DNA from: an uncultured Pelagibacteraceae bacterium
GTDB lineage: Bacteria; Pseudomonadota; Alphaproteobacteria; Pelagibacterales; Pelagibacteraceae
DNA length: 64,000 bases
Direction of reading: 5' to 3'
NCBI GenBank assembly: GCA_902581925.1
Contig: CACHQB010000001.1
Location: forward strand, 124,001-188,000
The number at the start of each line of letters is the position of its first letter. Positions within the stretch are counted from its first letter, which is position 1. Below the pieces are notes generated by a model. The model made no database searches, had not been told where the DNA came from, and worked only from the letters and a program-made list of their open reading frames with translations. Shown piece by piece: positions 1-9,141 of this stretch. Position numbers and translations under genes: made by a program.

Positions 1-362
1 CTTTTTATTTGGGAGCCATATTTTGGACACTCGGCTACGACACAATATATGGATTTCAAGATATTAAAGATGATGAAATTATAGGAGTAAAATCAACTTC
101 AATTAAATTTAAGAATGATCCAAAAAAATTTTTACTATTTTGCTATTTGATTTTTATTATTTCATTAATTTTTGTAGGAATAAAGATGAATTTTAAATTT
201 TACTATTTTATTTTTTTAACCTTACCAGCAATACAACTTTTTATTTTCCAAATTAAAAAATTAGATATCTCAAACACATTTGATTGTTTAAATAAATTTA
301 AAAGTAATAATTTTTTAGGAATGCTCATACTAATAAATATTTTTATTGGAAAACTAATTTAG
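1..362 (+). CDS. ubiA: UbiA-family prenyltransferase, C-terminal part (5' truncated by window edge)
   Basis: The reading frame is open from the window edge (first full codon at base 3), so this is the C-terminal part of a longer gene. The first in-frame start-like codon, a TTG at base 9, is unlikely to be the true start. The visible part holds the second aspartate-rich motif of UbiA prenyltransferases (YDTIYGFQDIKDDE, about residues 12-25 of the fragment) followed by hydrophobic membrane helices. In the family this motif binds Mg-diphosphate of the polyprenyl donor. The likely role is 4-hydroxybenzoate polyprenyltransferase of ubiquinone synthesis in the inner membrane. A related UbiA enzyme, such as a heme O synthase, cannot be excluded without the N-terminus, but this motif fits UbiA proper best. 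The stop lies 7 bases before msbA, so the two may be cotranscribed. Confidence 0.85.
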   Translation, partial: FYLGAIFWTLGYDTIYGFQDIKDDEIIGVKSTSIKFKNDPKKFLLFCYLIFIISLIFVGIKMNFKFYYFIFLTLPAIQLFIFQIKKLDISNTFDCLNKFKSNNFLGMLILINIFIGKLI

Positions 363-369
363 GATATTA

Positions 370-2112
370 ATGAAAAATACAGTTATTTTTAAGAGACTTT
401 ATAATCAATATACTAGCAAATTTATAATTAAAATAGTTTTGGCTGCCCTACTATCAGTATTAGTTGCAATTAGTACTTCAGCAACAGCCTGGTTATTAGA
501 TCCAGCAATTGAAAAAATTTTCATAAATAAAGATCAAACTTTAATAATATTAATTCCTTTTGCTATTATTTTAGCTTTCACAACTAAAGGTATCTCACTT
601 TATTTTGCAAAATTAATTATGATAAATGTGGGTGAAGAAGTAAAAAAAATAATTCAAATAGATATGCTTAATTCATTTATTAAAGCAGATACAGAAACTA
701 TAGAAAATAAGCACTCAGGTAATTATATTTCAAATTTAAATTTTGACGTTCAGCAAATAACAAGAATGTTATCAGAAGCATTCCTTAGTTTATTTAAAGA
801 TGGTCTTACACTAATAGGGTTGTTAGCAGTAATGTTTTATCAAAATTGGAAATTATCTTTAATAGCAATCATTATGATACCTTTAGCATCTATAACTGCT
901 AAAGTTCTTGGTAAAAGAATGGGTAAAGTTTCTACTCAGGCGCAAGAAAGATCTGGAGATTTAAATAGGTATTTAATTGATTTATTTAAAAATCACAAAA
1001 TAATAAAAATTTTTCAACGAGAAGATTTTGAAAAATCGAGATCTGAAATATTTGTAAATAATCTTAAGGAAAAATCTGCAAAAATTGCTGCTGTGTATAT
1101 CAGATCTGCTCCAGTTATGGAAGTTCTGACTGGAATAATGATTGCAATATTAATTTTTTATTCCGGAAAACTAATTATAAAAGAAGAATTGGGAATTAAT
1201 AATTTTTTCTCCTTTTTGGCAGCAATGATGTTAGCTTATCAGCCAGTTAAAACTCTTACAAAGGTAAACGTTGCAATTGGGCAGGGGTTAGCGGCTGCAA
1301 AAAGAATTTTGCCAATAGTAGATATGGAAGTCGAAATTAAGTCTAATGAAAACAGCAAAAGCTTAGATTTGAGAGATGGTAATATTTTATTTAATAATAT
1401 TAATTTTTCTTACAAATCAAATTTAGAGAATAAAGTTTTAAAAAACGTATCTGCTGAATTTTCAGGAGGAAAAATGACAGCTTTAGTTGGACATAGTGGA
1501 TCAGGAAAATCAACTTTACTTAATATGATACCTAGAATTTATTCCCCAAATAAAGGTAATATCGAGATAGATAAACAAGACATTTCAAAAATTAACCTAA
1601 ATTCTTTAAGAAAAGAAATTTCTATTGTAGATCAAAATGTAACTCTTTTTGATGATACTGTCTTGAATAACATCAAGTATGCAAATCCAGATGCTAGTTT
1701 AGAGGAAATTTATGAGGCAGCAGAAAATGCTATGTGTAAAGACTTCATTGAAAATTTAGAGAATAAATATGAAACGAGAATCGGAGAGAATGGAGTTAAA
1801 TTATCAGGAGGAGAAAAACAGAGATTATCAATAGCTAGAGCATTTTTGAAAAAAAGTAAGATAATTTTACTTGATGAAGCAACATCATCCCTAGACTCTG
1901 AAACAGAAGAAAAAATTCAATCTGCACTTAATAAACTTATATTAAATAAAACTACTATAGTAATTGCTCACCGATTATCAACCATTCTCAGCTCTGACAA
2001 GATATATGTTATTGATCAAGGCAAAATAATAGACTCTGGTAATCATAAAGATCTTTTATCTGGTTCAAGTGTTTATAAAAATTTTTATGAAAGACAAATA
2101 AAACAAAATTGA
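370..2112 (+). CDS. msbA: Lipid A export ABC transporter MsbA (permease-ATPase fusion)
   Basis: This is a 580-residue half-transporter, the usual MsbA length. An N-terminal six-helix membrane domain (about residues 15-310) is followed by an ABC ATPase. Walker A is GHSGSGKST near residue 374, the signature LSGGEKQR near 478, and Walker B ILLDEATSSLD near 499. MsbA flips lipid A-core across the inner membrane as a homodimer. The general ABCB fold could also serve a multidrug exporter. Context supports lipid A: the next three genes (waaA, lpxK, lpxL-like) all make lipid A or inner core and are joined by 1-4 base overlaps, so they should form one operon. The start is the ATG 7 bases after the prenyltransferase stop. 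Confidence 0.9.
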   Translation: MKNTVIFKRLYNQYTSKFIIKIVLAALLSVLVAISTSATAWLLDPAIEKIFINKDQTLIILIPFAIILAFTTKGISLYFAKLIMINVGEEVKKIIQIDMLNSFIKADTETIENKHSGNYISNLNFDVQQITRMLSEAFLSLFKDGLTLIGLLAVMFYQNWKLSLIAIIMIPLASITAKVLGKRMGKVSTQAQERSGDLNRYLIDLFKNHKIIKIFQREDFEKSRSEIFVNNLKEKSAKIAAVYIRSAPVMEVLTGIMIAILIFYSGKLIIKEELGINNFFSFLAAMMLAYQPVKTLTKVNVAIGQGLAAAKRILPIVDMEVEIKSNENSKSLDLRDGNILFNNINFSYKSNLENKVLKNVSAEFSGGKMTALVGHSGSGKSTLLNMIPRIYSPNKGNIEIDKQDISKINLNSLRKEISIVDQNVTLFDDTVLNNIKYANPDASLEEIYEAAENAMCKDFIENLENKYETRIGENGVKLSGGEKQRLSIARAFLKKSKIILLDEATSSLDSETEEKIQSALNKLILNKTTIVIAHRLSTILSSDKIYVIDQGKIIDSGNHKDLLSGSSVYKNFYERQIKQN

Positions 2113-3350
2113 TGTTTTTTATATACGGTATCTTAACAAATATTCTATTTTTATTATCACCAATAATTTTTGTTTTTAGAATTTTAACTAAAAAAGAAGA
2201 CATAAATAGATTTCAAGAAAAGTATTGTGTTTATTCGAGAAAAAATTTTCAAAAAACAATATGGTTTCATGCAGTCAGTGTTGGTGAATTAATGAGCATA
2301 ATACCAGTTATAAATAAACTTGAAAAAAATAAAAAAATAAAAAAAATAATTATAACCTCATCTACAGTTAGTTCGTCAAAAATTTTCAAAAAACAAAAAT
2401 TTAAAAAAACAATTCATAAGTTTTTTCCTTTAGATACTAACTTTTTAACAGAAAAATTTATCAATTTTTGGAAACCTGAAGTGGCAATTTTTGTGGACTC
2501 AGAAATTTGGCCAAATATGATAAAAAATTTGGAAAAACATCAAATTCCAATAATTTTATTAAATGCAAGATTTACAAGGTCTAGTTTTAAGAAATGGTTG
2601 ATTGTGAAAAATTTTGCAAAAGAAATCTTTGGCAAGATCTCAATTGCTCTCCCTCAAAACACAGAAACAAAAAAATATCTTAAAATTCTTGGTATTAAAA
2701 AAATTATTCTAGCAGGTAATATAAAATACTATGGGGAAACAATCATTCCGAGTAAAAAAAATTTAAGATTAATCAGAAAGTTAAAAAAATTTAAAGTTTT
2801 GTGTGCAGGTAGTACTCATGATACTGAAGAAATATTAATATCTAAATTGCACGTCGAATTAAAAAAATATTTACCTAATTTAATTACAGTAATAATCCCA
2901 CGACACGTTAATAGATCAGAAAATATAATTAATGATTTGGAAAAATTTAAACTTAATGTGGTAAAGCACTCCACAAAACAAAAAGTATCAAAAAAAACAG
3001 ATATTTATTTGGTTGATACTTTTGGTGAAACAAAAAATTTTTATAATCTTTCTAACATTGCTTTCTTAGGGGGATCAATCGTAAACCATGGAGGACAAAA
3101 TCCATTAGAGGCTGCTCGATTAGGTAATTATATTATAAATGGACCTAATATTGGTAATTTTACTGAAATATACAACTATTTAAAAATAAATAAAATATCT
3201 TATACAACCTCAAAGATTTTAAAAATGAGAGATATAGTTTTGTCAAAAATAAATAAAAAATTACCATTCAATAAAAGAAAAAAAATTTTTGATAATGGAA
3301 ATAAGATTTTAGATAATAACGTAAGTATTATCAAAAAATATATTCAATGA
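2112..3350 (+). CDS. waaA: 3-deoxy-D-manno-octulosonic acid (Kdo) transferase
   Basis: This enzyme adds Kdo from CMP-Kdo to the lipid A precursor at the cytoplasmic face of the inner membrane. An N-terminal hydrophobic anchor (residues 3-20) precedes a GT30 domain. Visible family motifs are HAVSVGE near residue 53, GSTHDTEE near 233 and GGSIVNHGGQNPLEAA in the C-terminal half. At about 412 residues it has normal WaaA length. A TTG codon lies one codon upstream at 2109. I prefer the ATG at 2112 because it overlaps the msbA TGA by one base, a common translational-coupling arrangement. It lies in the msbA-waaA-lpxK-lpxL operon. Confidence 0.92.
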   Translation: MFFIYGILTNILFLLSPIIFVFRILTKKEDINRFQEKYCVYSRKNFQKTIWFHAVSVGELMSIIPVINKLEKNKKIKKIIITSSTVSSSKIFKKQKFKKTIHKFFPLDTNFLTEKFINFWKPEVAIFVDSEIWPNMIKNLEKHQIPIILLNARFTRSSFKKWLIVKNFAKEIFGKISIALPQNTETKKYLKILGIKKIILAGNIKYYGETIIPSKKNLRLIRKLKKFKVLCAGSTHDTEEILISKLHVELKKYLPNLITVIIPRHVNRSENIINDLEKFKLNVVKHSTKQKVSKKTDIYLVDTFGETKNFYNLSNIAFLGGSIVNHGGQNPLEAARLGNYIINGPNIGNFTEIYNYLKINKISYTTSKILKMRDIVLSKINKKLPFNKRKKIFDNGNKILDNNVSIIKKYIQ

Positions 3351-4267
3351 TTTTCATGAAACCAAATTTTTGGCAAACAAAAAACTTTATCTCTCTTTTG
3401 CTATTTCCTTTAACATTAATTACTTTCGGTATTAATTTCTTAAAAAAATTTAATATAAAAAGTCATTTTAAAATAAAAACAATTTGCGTAGGAAATTTAA
3501 GTGTAGGTGGTACTGGGAAAACATCTTTGGCATTAGAAATAAATGAATTACTTAATGCTAAATTTAAAACCGTATTTATTAAAAAGAAATACTCAAATCA
3601 AAAAGATGAATATAATTTGCTAAAAAAAAAAGGTAAAATTATATCTTCAGAAAATAGAGTAGATGCATTGAAGAATGCAGAAAAAAATTTTGATCTGGCT
3701 ATTTTAGATGATGGCTTGCAACAAAAAAATATAGAATATGATTTAAAAATTGTATGTATTAATTCTTATGAGGGTTTTGGAAATAATTTTCTTTTACCAG
3801 CAGGTCCTTTGAGAGAAAATATAAACGAATTGAAAAATTATGATATTGTTTTTCTTAATGGTTTTAAGAAAAATCAAAAGTTGAAAAACAAAATTAAAAA
3901 AATAAATAATAGTTTACAAATTTTTGATGCTGTATATGAACCTACCAATCTTAAAAAATATAATTTAAAAAATGAATATTTATTTTTTTGTGGTATAGGA
4001 AATCCACACGAATTTAAAAATACGCTTAAAAAATTTAAATTTAAAATAAAAGAAAAATTTATTTTTCCTGATCACTTTACCATTTCAGATGAAACAATAA
4101 ATAATATGAAGGATATAGCTAATAAAAATAAGTTTAATATAATTACCACGGAAAAAGATTTTTTAAGATTAACTAAAAAGCAGCAAAAGGGTATTAATTT
4201 TTTAAAAGTTAAATTAAAAATTAAAAATATAAGTAAGTTAAAAAAATTTCTTAAATCAAACATATGA
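3347..4267 (+). CDS. lpxK: Tetraacyldisaccharide 4'-kinase
   Basis: LpxK phosphorylates the 4' position of the tetraacyldisaccharide 1-phosphate to give lipid IVA. The protein has an N-terminal membrane-associated helix (about residues 10-27). A P-loop of LpxK type, GNLSVGGTGKTS, sits near residues 49-60, and the family motif LDDGLQQ near residue 124. The C-terminus carries FPDHFTISDE and ITTEKD, both usual in LpxK. Its 306 residues are slightly shorter than the roughly 328 of E. coli. The start ATG overlaps the waaA stop by 4 bases (ATGA). A second Met three codons downstream at 3356 is an alternative start. Confidence 0.93.
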   Translation: MIFMKPNFWQTKNFISLLLFPLTLITFGINFLKKFNIKSHFKIKTICVGNLSVGGTGKTSLALEINELLNAKFKTVFIKKKYSNQKDEYNLLKKKGKIISSENRVDALKNAEKNFDLAILDDGLQQKNIEYDLKIVCINSYEGFGNNFLLPAGPLRENINELKNYDIVFLNGFKKNQKLKNKIKKINNSLQIFDAVYEPTNLKKYNLKNEYLFFCGIGNPHEFKNTLKKFKFKIKEKFIFPDHFTISDETINNMKDIANKNKFNIITTEKDFLRLTKKQQKGINFLKVKLKIKNISKLKKFLKSNI

Positions 4268-5124
4268 AAAGAATTAAACATATAATTCAATTCATTATTA
4301 TAAAAATTTTTTTTATAATCTTTAGGATAATTGGTTTCAGAGCATCCTCTGAGTTGGGATTTTTAATAGGTAAGTATTTAGGGCCAATTTTTAGATCAAA
4401 AGAGTTAATTATTAAAAATCTTAAAAAAGCTAATATTGATAAAAAAAATAACATTGAAAAAATAGCTTCAAATGTTCTTGGAAATTATGGAAGAATATTT
4501 TCAGAATATGTGCATTTAAAAAATTTTAAAAATGATAGTTTACATAAATACCTCTCTATCGAGGGACTAGATTATTTAAAAAATATTAAAAAAAATGGTG
4601 AAAAAGTTGTTTTTGTTTCAGGTCATTTTAACAACTTTGAATTAATGGCAATGCAAATTGAAAAGGCAGGAGTTGATTGTGCTGCAATTTATCGACCACT
4701 GAACAATCCTTATTTAAACACAATAATGGAAACAATTAGAATTAGAGATATTTGTAAAAATCAAATTAAAAAAGGAAGAGCTGGTACAAGAGAAATTATA
4801 CGTTTTTTATCAAAAGGCACCTCAATTGCTTTGATGATCGATCAAAGAGTGAGAGAAGGTGAAAAGATAAATTTTTTTGGAAATCCTGCAACTACAACAA
4901 CAATTCCAGCACAACTAATAAAAAAATATGGTTGTAGAGTTGTACCAATTTATATTGAAAGAAAAAAATCACATCATTTCAAGATGTATGTTTCAAAACC
5001 TATCAATATAAATAGATCAAGAAGTATTTCTGAAATCACAAAACATTTAAATGAAATTCTTGAAAAAATGATATTGAAAAATCTTGACCAGTGGATTTGG
5101 ACTCACGACCGTTGGAAGGTATAA
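4264..5124 (+). CDS. lpxL: Lipid A acyltransferase, LpxL/HtrB family
   Basis: This inner-membrane acyltransferase of the lysophospholipid acyltransferase superfamily should add a secondary acyl chain to Kdo-lipid A. It has an N-terminal membrane anchor (about residues 8-24). The catalytic HX4E motif is GHFNNFE, with His near residue 121, followed by IYRPLNNP and a DQR motif near residue 193. At 286 residues it is slightly short for LpxL (about 306). Sequence alone does not separate the first (LpxL) from the second (LpxM) late acyltransferase; no second copy is seen here. The ATG overlaps the lpxK stop by 4 bases. It ends the lipid A operon. Confidence 0.88.
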   Translation: MKRIKHIIQFIIIKIFFIIFRIIGFRASSELGFLIGKYLGPIFRSKELIIKNLKKANIDKKNNIEKIASNVLGNYGRIFSEYVHLKNFKNDSLHKYLSIEGLDYLKNIKKNGEKVVFVSGHFNNFELMAMQIEKAGVDCAAIYRPLNNPYLNTIMETIRIRDICKNQIKKGRAGTREIIRFLSKGTSIALMIDQRVREGEKINFFGNPATTTTIPAQLIKKYGCRVVPIYIERKKSHHFKMYVSKPININRSRSISEITKHLNEILEKMILKNLDQWIWTHDRWKV

Positions 5125-5127
5125 TCA

Positions 5128-5319
5128 TTATTTTTCTTTTTCTCTTTTTAATGAAGCTTCAATATAAGAGTAATACGCTTCCTGTTTGTCCACACTCCAA
5201 TAAGTTAAGTTTTCTAACATAATTTTTTTACCTGATATAGCACAGATTACATGATCACCAGCTTCCAACACATTAAAGTTATTAGGTAGATATTTTAATT
5301 TAGCTAATTTATTTTTCAT
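5128..5319 (-). CDS. DUF2093 family small protein
   Basis: This 63-residue protein of unknown function belongs, by its conserved core (LPNNFNVLEAGDHVICAISG, then a LENLTYWSVDKQEAY stretch), to the alphaproteobacterial DUF2093 family. The frame can be extended upstream to 5355, but that would run into purD, which starts on the other strand at 5343. The ATG at 5319 (MKNKLAKL) gives the length expected for the family. Its stop is 3 bases from the end of the convergent lpxL gene. It is divergent from purD with only 23 bases between start codons, so promoters must overlap or lie inside genes. Confidence 0.85.
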   Translation of the reverse strand: MKNKLAKLKYLPNNFNVLEAGDHVICAISGKKIMLENLTYWSVDKQEAYYSYIEASLKREKEK

Positions 5320-5342
5320 TTCTAAGATATATAAATAGTTAT

Positions 5343-6608
5343 ATGAAAATTGCAATTTTAGGTAGTGGAGGAAGAGAGCATGCTCTTACATTTTCAATAT
5401 CTAAATCAAATAAAGTTGAAAAAATTTACTGTATACCAGGTAATGCTGGAACGTCTGAGCTAGCTGAAAATATTTCATTAGATATAAATGATTTTAAATC
5501 AGTTTACGAATTTTTAAAAAGAAATAATATAAATTTTGTTGTTGTTGGCCCTGAAGATCCACTAGTAAATGGGATTGTGGACTATCTAGAAAAATTAGAT
5601 ATAAAAGTTTTTGGACCAAATAAAATTGCTTCACAATTAGAAGGTTCAAAAATTTTCACGAAAAAACTTTGTAAAAAATATAATATACCAACTGCAGAAT
5701 TTGGTATCTTTGAAAATGCTGATGACTCTTATAGATATATTAATAATGCAAAACACCCGTTAGTAATTAAAGCAGATAATTTAGCAGCTGGAAAAGGTGT
5801 TTATATTTGTAGAGAAAAAAATGAGTCTTATTTAGCGGTAAAAGAAATATTTGATGGTAAGTTTGGAACTGCAAAAAATATTCTGTTTGAAGAATTTTTA
5901 GAAGGTGAAGAAATGAGTTATTTCATTATTAGCGATGGAAAAACTTTTAAAAATTTTGGTTCAGCTCAAGATCATAAAAGAGTTGGTGAAGGAGACAAAG
6001 GTAAAAACACTGGAGGTATGGGTGCATACTCACCATCAAGATTGTTTAATGAGGAATTAGAGCAAAAAATTTTAGAAAAAATTATAAAACCAACTTTAAA
6101 AGGTATAAATGATTTAGGAACAAAATATAAAGGTTTTCTGTATGCTGGATTGATGATTGTTAAGGATGAGCCATTTTTAATTGAATATAATGTAAGAATG
6201 GGTGACCCAGAGTGCCAAACAATTCTGCCAATTTTAAACACTGATATCATCAAAATTTTTCAATCATGTGTTGATGAAAAGCTTAATGAAATAGAAATAA
6301 AATGGATAAATAAAAAAAGTTTGTGCGTCGTATTATGTTCAAATGGTTATCCAGATAAATATGAAAAAAATATAATTATAGAAAATTTTGAGAAATTAAG
6401 TTTAAATGAAAAAAATTATCTTTTTCATGCAGGAACAGAAAAAAAGGATAATAAAATATATGCCGTTGGAGGAAGAGTATTAAATTTTATATCAATTTCT
6501 AACACTTACAGTGAAGCAAAAAAAAATATCCATGAAAACCTAAAAAAATTGAATTGGGAAAAAGGTTTTTTTAGAAAAGATATTGGATACAAAGTCATTG
6601 ATAAATGA
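5343..6608 (+). CDS. purD: Phosphoribosylamine-glycine ligase (GAR synthetase)
   Basis: PurD is a cytosolic ATP-grasp enzyme joining phosphoribosylamine and glycine in step two of de novo purine synthesis. The N-terminal GSGGREHAL motif (residues 7-15) is diagnostic. The ATP-grasp region contains KADNLAAGKGV (about 140-150), the glycine-rich KGKNTGGMGAYSP loop (near 220-232) and the metal-binding EYNVRMGDPE (near 281-290). At 421 residues it is full length. The stop overlaps the rsmD start by 4 bases (ATGA), so rsmD is probably translationally coupled. The presence of PurD means the cell can also make purines de novo; the catabolic island at 33-49 kb is not its only purine route. Confidence 0.96.
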   Translation: MKIAILGSGGREHALTFSISKSNKVEKIYCIPGNAGTSELAENISLDINDFKSVYEFLKRNNINFVVVGPEDPLVNGIVDYLEKLDIKVFGPNKIASQLEGSKIFTKKLCKKYNIPTAEFGIFENADDSYRYINNAKHPLVIKADNLAAGKGVYICREKNESYLAVKEIFDGKFGTAKNILFEEFLEGEEMSYFIISDGKTFKNFGSAQDHKRVGEGDKGKNTGGMGAYSPSRLFNEELEQKILEKIIKPTLKGINDLGTKYKGFLYAGLMIVKDEPFLIEYNVRMGDPECQTILPILNTDIIKIFQSCVDEKLNEIEIKWINKKSLCVVLCSNGYPDKYEKNIIIENFEKLSLNEKNYLFHAGTEKKDNKIYAVGGRVLNFISISNTYSEAKKNIHENLKKLNWEKGFFRKDIGYKVIDK

Positions 6609-7168
6609 GAATTATTGGTGGTAATTTTAAAGGTAAAAAAATACTTGAACCTAAAGATAAAGAAACAAGACCTTTAAAAGATTTAACAAAAGAATCTATT
6701 TTTAATATTATTAATCACTCAAATAAATTTTCGATAAATATTGAAAAATCTTATGTCTTAGATTTATTTTCTGGAACAGGATCCTTTGGTTTGGAATGTT
6801 TGTCTAGAAATGCAAGACATGTAAGTTTTGTAGAAAATTACAAAGGAATATTAACAATCTTAAAAAAAAATTTATTAAATTTAAAAACTATTAATAATTA
6901 TTCAATTATTGAAAAAAATATTTTAAGAGATTATGCTTTTTTAAAGCAAAAAGAAAAATTTGATATTATTTTTTTAGATCCTCCATACAAAGAAAAAAAA
7001 ATTAATATTATTTTAAATAATATTTCTAAATTCAAAACCCTTAAACCAGATGGAATAATAATTATTCATAGACATAAAAAAGAAGAGGATAATTTTCTAG
7101 AGGAATTTAAGATTATTGAAAAAAAAAAATATGGGATTTCTAAGATAATATTTGGAAAATTTATTTAA
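6605..7168 (+). CDS. rsmD: 16S rRNA (guanine966-N2)-methyltransferase
   Basis: This is a small SAM-dependent methyltransferase that methylates G966 of 16S rRNA during 30S assembly. The RsmD N-terminus MRIIGGNFKGKKI and the TRPLKDLTKESIFNI block are characteristic. SAM motif I is LDLFSGTGSFGLECLSR near residues 50-66, and the catalytic motif DPPY lies near residue 126. Length (187) is usual. The start overlaps purD by 4 bases. The stop overlaps the stop of convergent pgi by 4 bases (TTAA at 7165-7168, read as TAA on both strands). Confidence 0.93.
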   Translation: MRIIGGNFKGKKILEPKDKETRPLKDLTKESIFNIINHSNKFSINIEKSYVLDLFSGTGSFGLECLSRNARHVSFVENYKGILTILKKNLLNLKTINNYSIIEKNILRDYAFLKQKEKFDIIFLDPPYKEKKINIILNNISKFKTLKPDGIIIIHRHKKEEDNFLEEFKIIEKKKYGISKIIFGKFI

Positions 7169-8319
7169 ATTAAAATTTTCTTTGTTTCAGTTTTAATTAA
7201 CTCTACTGCTGGTTGGTCAAAAGGGTTCATTTTAAGAACTCTTCCCAACAATATTGTTTCTAAAATAAAGAAAGTAAAAAGTTCACCTAGAGTTTTTTCG
7301 TCTCTTTCTAAAATCTCAAAACTCCTAAAAGGTATTTTCTTATTTTTAAAAACAGTTTCTGTAGCTTGTTTTTGAGCATTAATGATATGATCAATATCTT
7401 TATTTTTTAAATAACTTTGCATATGTAAAATTTGACTATTGTTTATATTTAAAGATTTTTTTTCCTTAACATAAAAAAATGTGAAAAAATTATTTTTAAA
7501 TCCATCAAGATATAATTGCATTACACTATGATTATCTTTTGGCATATTTGAAACTATAGGTAATAAACCGCTACCTTTTTTACCTAAACTCTCAGCAATC
7601 AATTGCTGATACCAATTAAATAAATTTGAGGATTGTTCATCATAATTTATGATGACTGAATTAAATTTTTTTTTTTTAATAAAATTTAATATAGCGCTTA
7701 CATTGACTACTAAATGATTTAAAAAATTTTTATTTTTAATTAAGTTGTTATATTGTTTAAATTTTGTTGGATTTAGGCCCATTAATTCTGCAGGCAACAT
7801 ACCAACTTCAGATAAGACAGAATATCTTCCCCCTATATAGTTATTATGATGAACAATTTCAGCTTTTAATTTTTTAGCAAGTAAATTTAAATAATTTTTT
7901 TTGTTTTCTGTTAAAATTAAATTTTTATCATTTTTCTTTACAAAGATATTTGTATTTACAATAGTTTCAATTGTATTTCCAGATTTTGAAATAATTAAGT
8001 TATTGTAACTTGAATTAAATTTTTTTCTTTTAACTGGTTGTAAGTTTTCAATAAAATAAAATTTTTTTCTAATTTTTTCTTTTAAAAAATCATAAATTGC
8101 ATGGGAACCTAGAATAGAACCTCCCATTCCTATTATTCTATAACTAAATGATTTTTTAAAAAAATTATTTATGCTTTTTTTATAACTATATTTATAATTT
8201 TTACCTAAAGATTGAATAACATGATTATTTTCTTTAATAATTAATTTTAATTTTTCTTTAATTAATTGATTTTTACTCTTTATTTGAAAATTTATAAAAT
8301 TAATATTTTTTGTTAACAT
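7165..8319 (-). CDS. pgi: Glucose-6-phosphate isomerase, compact form
   Basis: Pgi interconverts glucose-6-phosphate and fructose-6-phosphate. Visible motifs are GMGGSILGS (residues 64-72), SKSGNTIET (111-119), GGRYSVLSEVG (163-173) and DNHSVMQLYLDG (262-273); the C-terminal NPFDQPAVELIK is typical. At 384 residues it is much shorter than E. coli Pgi (about 549) and shorter than the Bacillus form (about 450). All major motifs are in order, so it looks reduced rather than broken. Its start codon overlaps the stop of the upstream DUF3035 lipoprotein gene by one base, placing it last in the ribF-ileS-lspA-lipoprotein-pgi run on this strand. Confidence 0.9.
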   Translation of the reverse strand: MLTKNINFINFQIKSKNQLIKEKLKLIIKENNHVIQSLGKNYKYSYKKSINNFFKKSFSYRIIGMGGSILGSHAIYDFLKEKIRKKFYFIENLQPVKRKKFNSSYNNLIISKSGNTIETIVNTNIFVKKNDKNLILTENKKNYLNLLAKKLKAEIVHHNNYIGGRYSVLSEVGMLPAELMGLNPTKFKQYNNLIKNKNFLNHLVVNVSAILNFIKKKKFNSVIINYDEQSSNLFNWYQQLIAESLGKKGSGLLPIVSNMPKDNHSVMQLYLDGFKNNFFTFFYVKEKKSLNINNSQILHMQSYLKNKDIDHIINAQKQATETVFKNKKIPFRSFEILERDEKTLGELFTFFILETILLGRVLKMNPFDQPAVELIKTETKKILI

Positions 8320-8654
8320 TAATTATTGCTGATCTGATCTAAAATAGATTTTTCCAAATCGGTATCAGTATTTATATTTGAATTTTGGGAACTAACGTCT
8401 GTATTATTTTCCCCAGCCAATATTAAGTTTTTAACATCATCTTTTGAAATTTCATTATTATTTTTTTTATTTTGTGGCACTGGTAATTCATTAAAATTTG
8501 GAGGCATTGAAAGTGGTGATTTTTTTTCTACCAAAAACTCTTCAGAGCTATTTTTTCTTTGCGGATCAAATGCATCTTTTACAGTAGAACAACCATTAAA
8601 AAATAAGACAATAAAAGTATAGAGTATTGAAAAATATATAATTCTAAGCTTCAT
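8319..8654 (-). CDS. DUF3035 lipoprotein (alphaproteobacterial BamF-like)
   Basis: This is a short lipoprotein. A hydrophobic signal segment ends in a weak lipobox, FNGC, about 22 residues from the start. The mature part carries the core [19 protein letters not shown], which resembles DUF3035, the family that includes BamF of the alphaproteobacterial outer-membrane assembly complex. The rest is low-complexity and Asn/Ser-rich, so assembly-complex membership is inference. I chose the ATG at 8654 over an upstream in-frame start at 8672; it overlaps the lspA stop by 11 bases. Being cotranscribed with lspA, the peptidase that would mature it, is fitting. A non-BamF lipoprotein remains possible. 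Confidence 0.75.
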   Translation of the reverse strand: MKLRIIYFSILYTFIVLFFNGCSTVKDAFDPQRKNSSEEFLVEKKSPLSMPPNFNELPVPQNKKNNNEISKDDVKNLILAGENNTDVSSQNSNINTDTDLEKSILDQISNN

Positions 8655-9141
8655 TTTTTTTACTATTATCAATTAATTCTAAAATAACCATCCCAATAAC
8701 TCCTAAAGTTATAAATATATCTGATACATTAAAGATAAACCAATGAAAATTTCCAACATGAAAATCAATAAAATCTGGTACAGCTTTATAAAGTATTCTG
8801 TCTATAACATTGCCTAAAGCTCCACCTAAAATCATCATTAATGCAATCTTTTTTAAACCAGAACTTTTCAACGTCATTAGAAAAATTATTAAAATTATTA
8901 AAATTATTAAAATTGTTAATAAATTATATAAATTTTCTTGATCAAAAGACAAAAGTCCAAAAGCAATTCCTTCATTCCAAATCAAACTAATATTTAGATA
9001 TTTTGAGGAGAATATTTCTGATCCAAGTAACTTCTTATCTAGATTAATTACATAAATTTTAGAAATTCTATCAAGTAAGAAAATTAAAAAAATAAAAGAA
9101 ATATTTATTAAAAAACTTTTGTTTAAATTTTTTAAAATCAT
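8644..9141 (-). CDS. lspA: Lipoprotein signal peptidase (signal peptidase II)
   Basis: LspA cleaves signal peptides of diacylglyceryl-modified prolipoproteins in the inner membrane. Four hydrophobic helices are visible. The two catalytic aspartates lie in GNVIDR and in FNVSDI, both in the C-terminal half. From the ATG at 9141 the protein is 165 residues, nearly the E. coli length of 164. An upstream TTG at 9159 would overlap ileS and is less likely; the ATG instead overlaps the ileS TAA (TAATG). One transmembrane helix is encoded by a 9-base tandem repeat (see findings). Confidence 0.94.
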   Translation of the reverse strand: MILKNLNKSFLINISFIFLIFLLDRISKIYVINLDKKLLGSEIFSSKYLNISLIWNEGIAFGLLSFDQENLYNLLTILIILIILIIFLMTLKSSGLKKIALMMILGGALGNVIDRILYKAVPDFIDFHVGNFHWFIFNVSDIFITLGVIGMVILELIDNSKKNEA

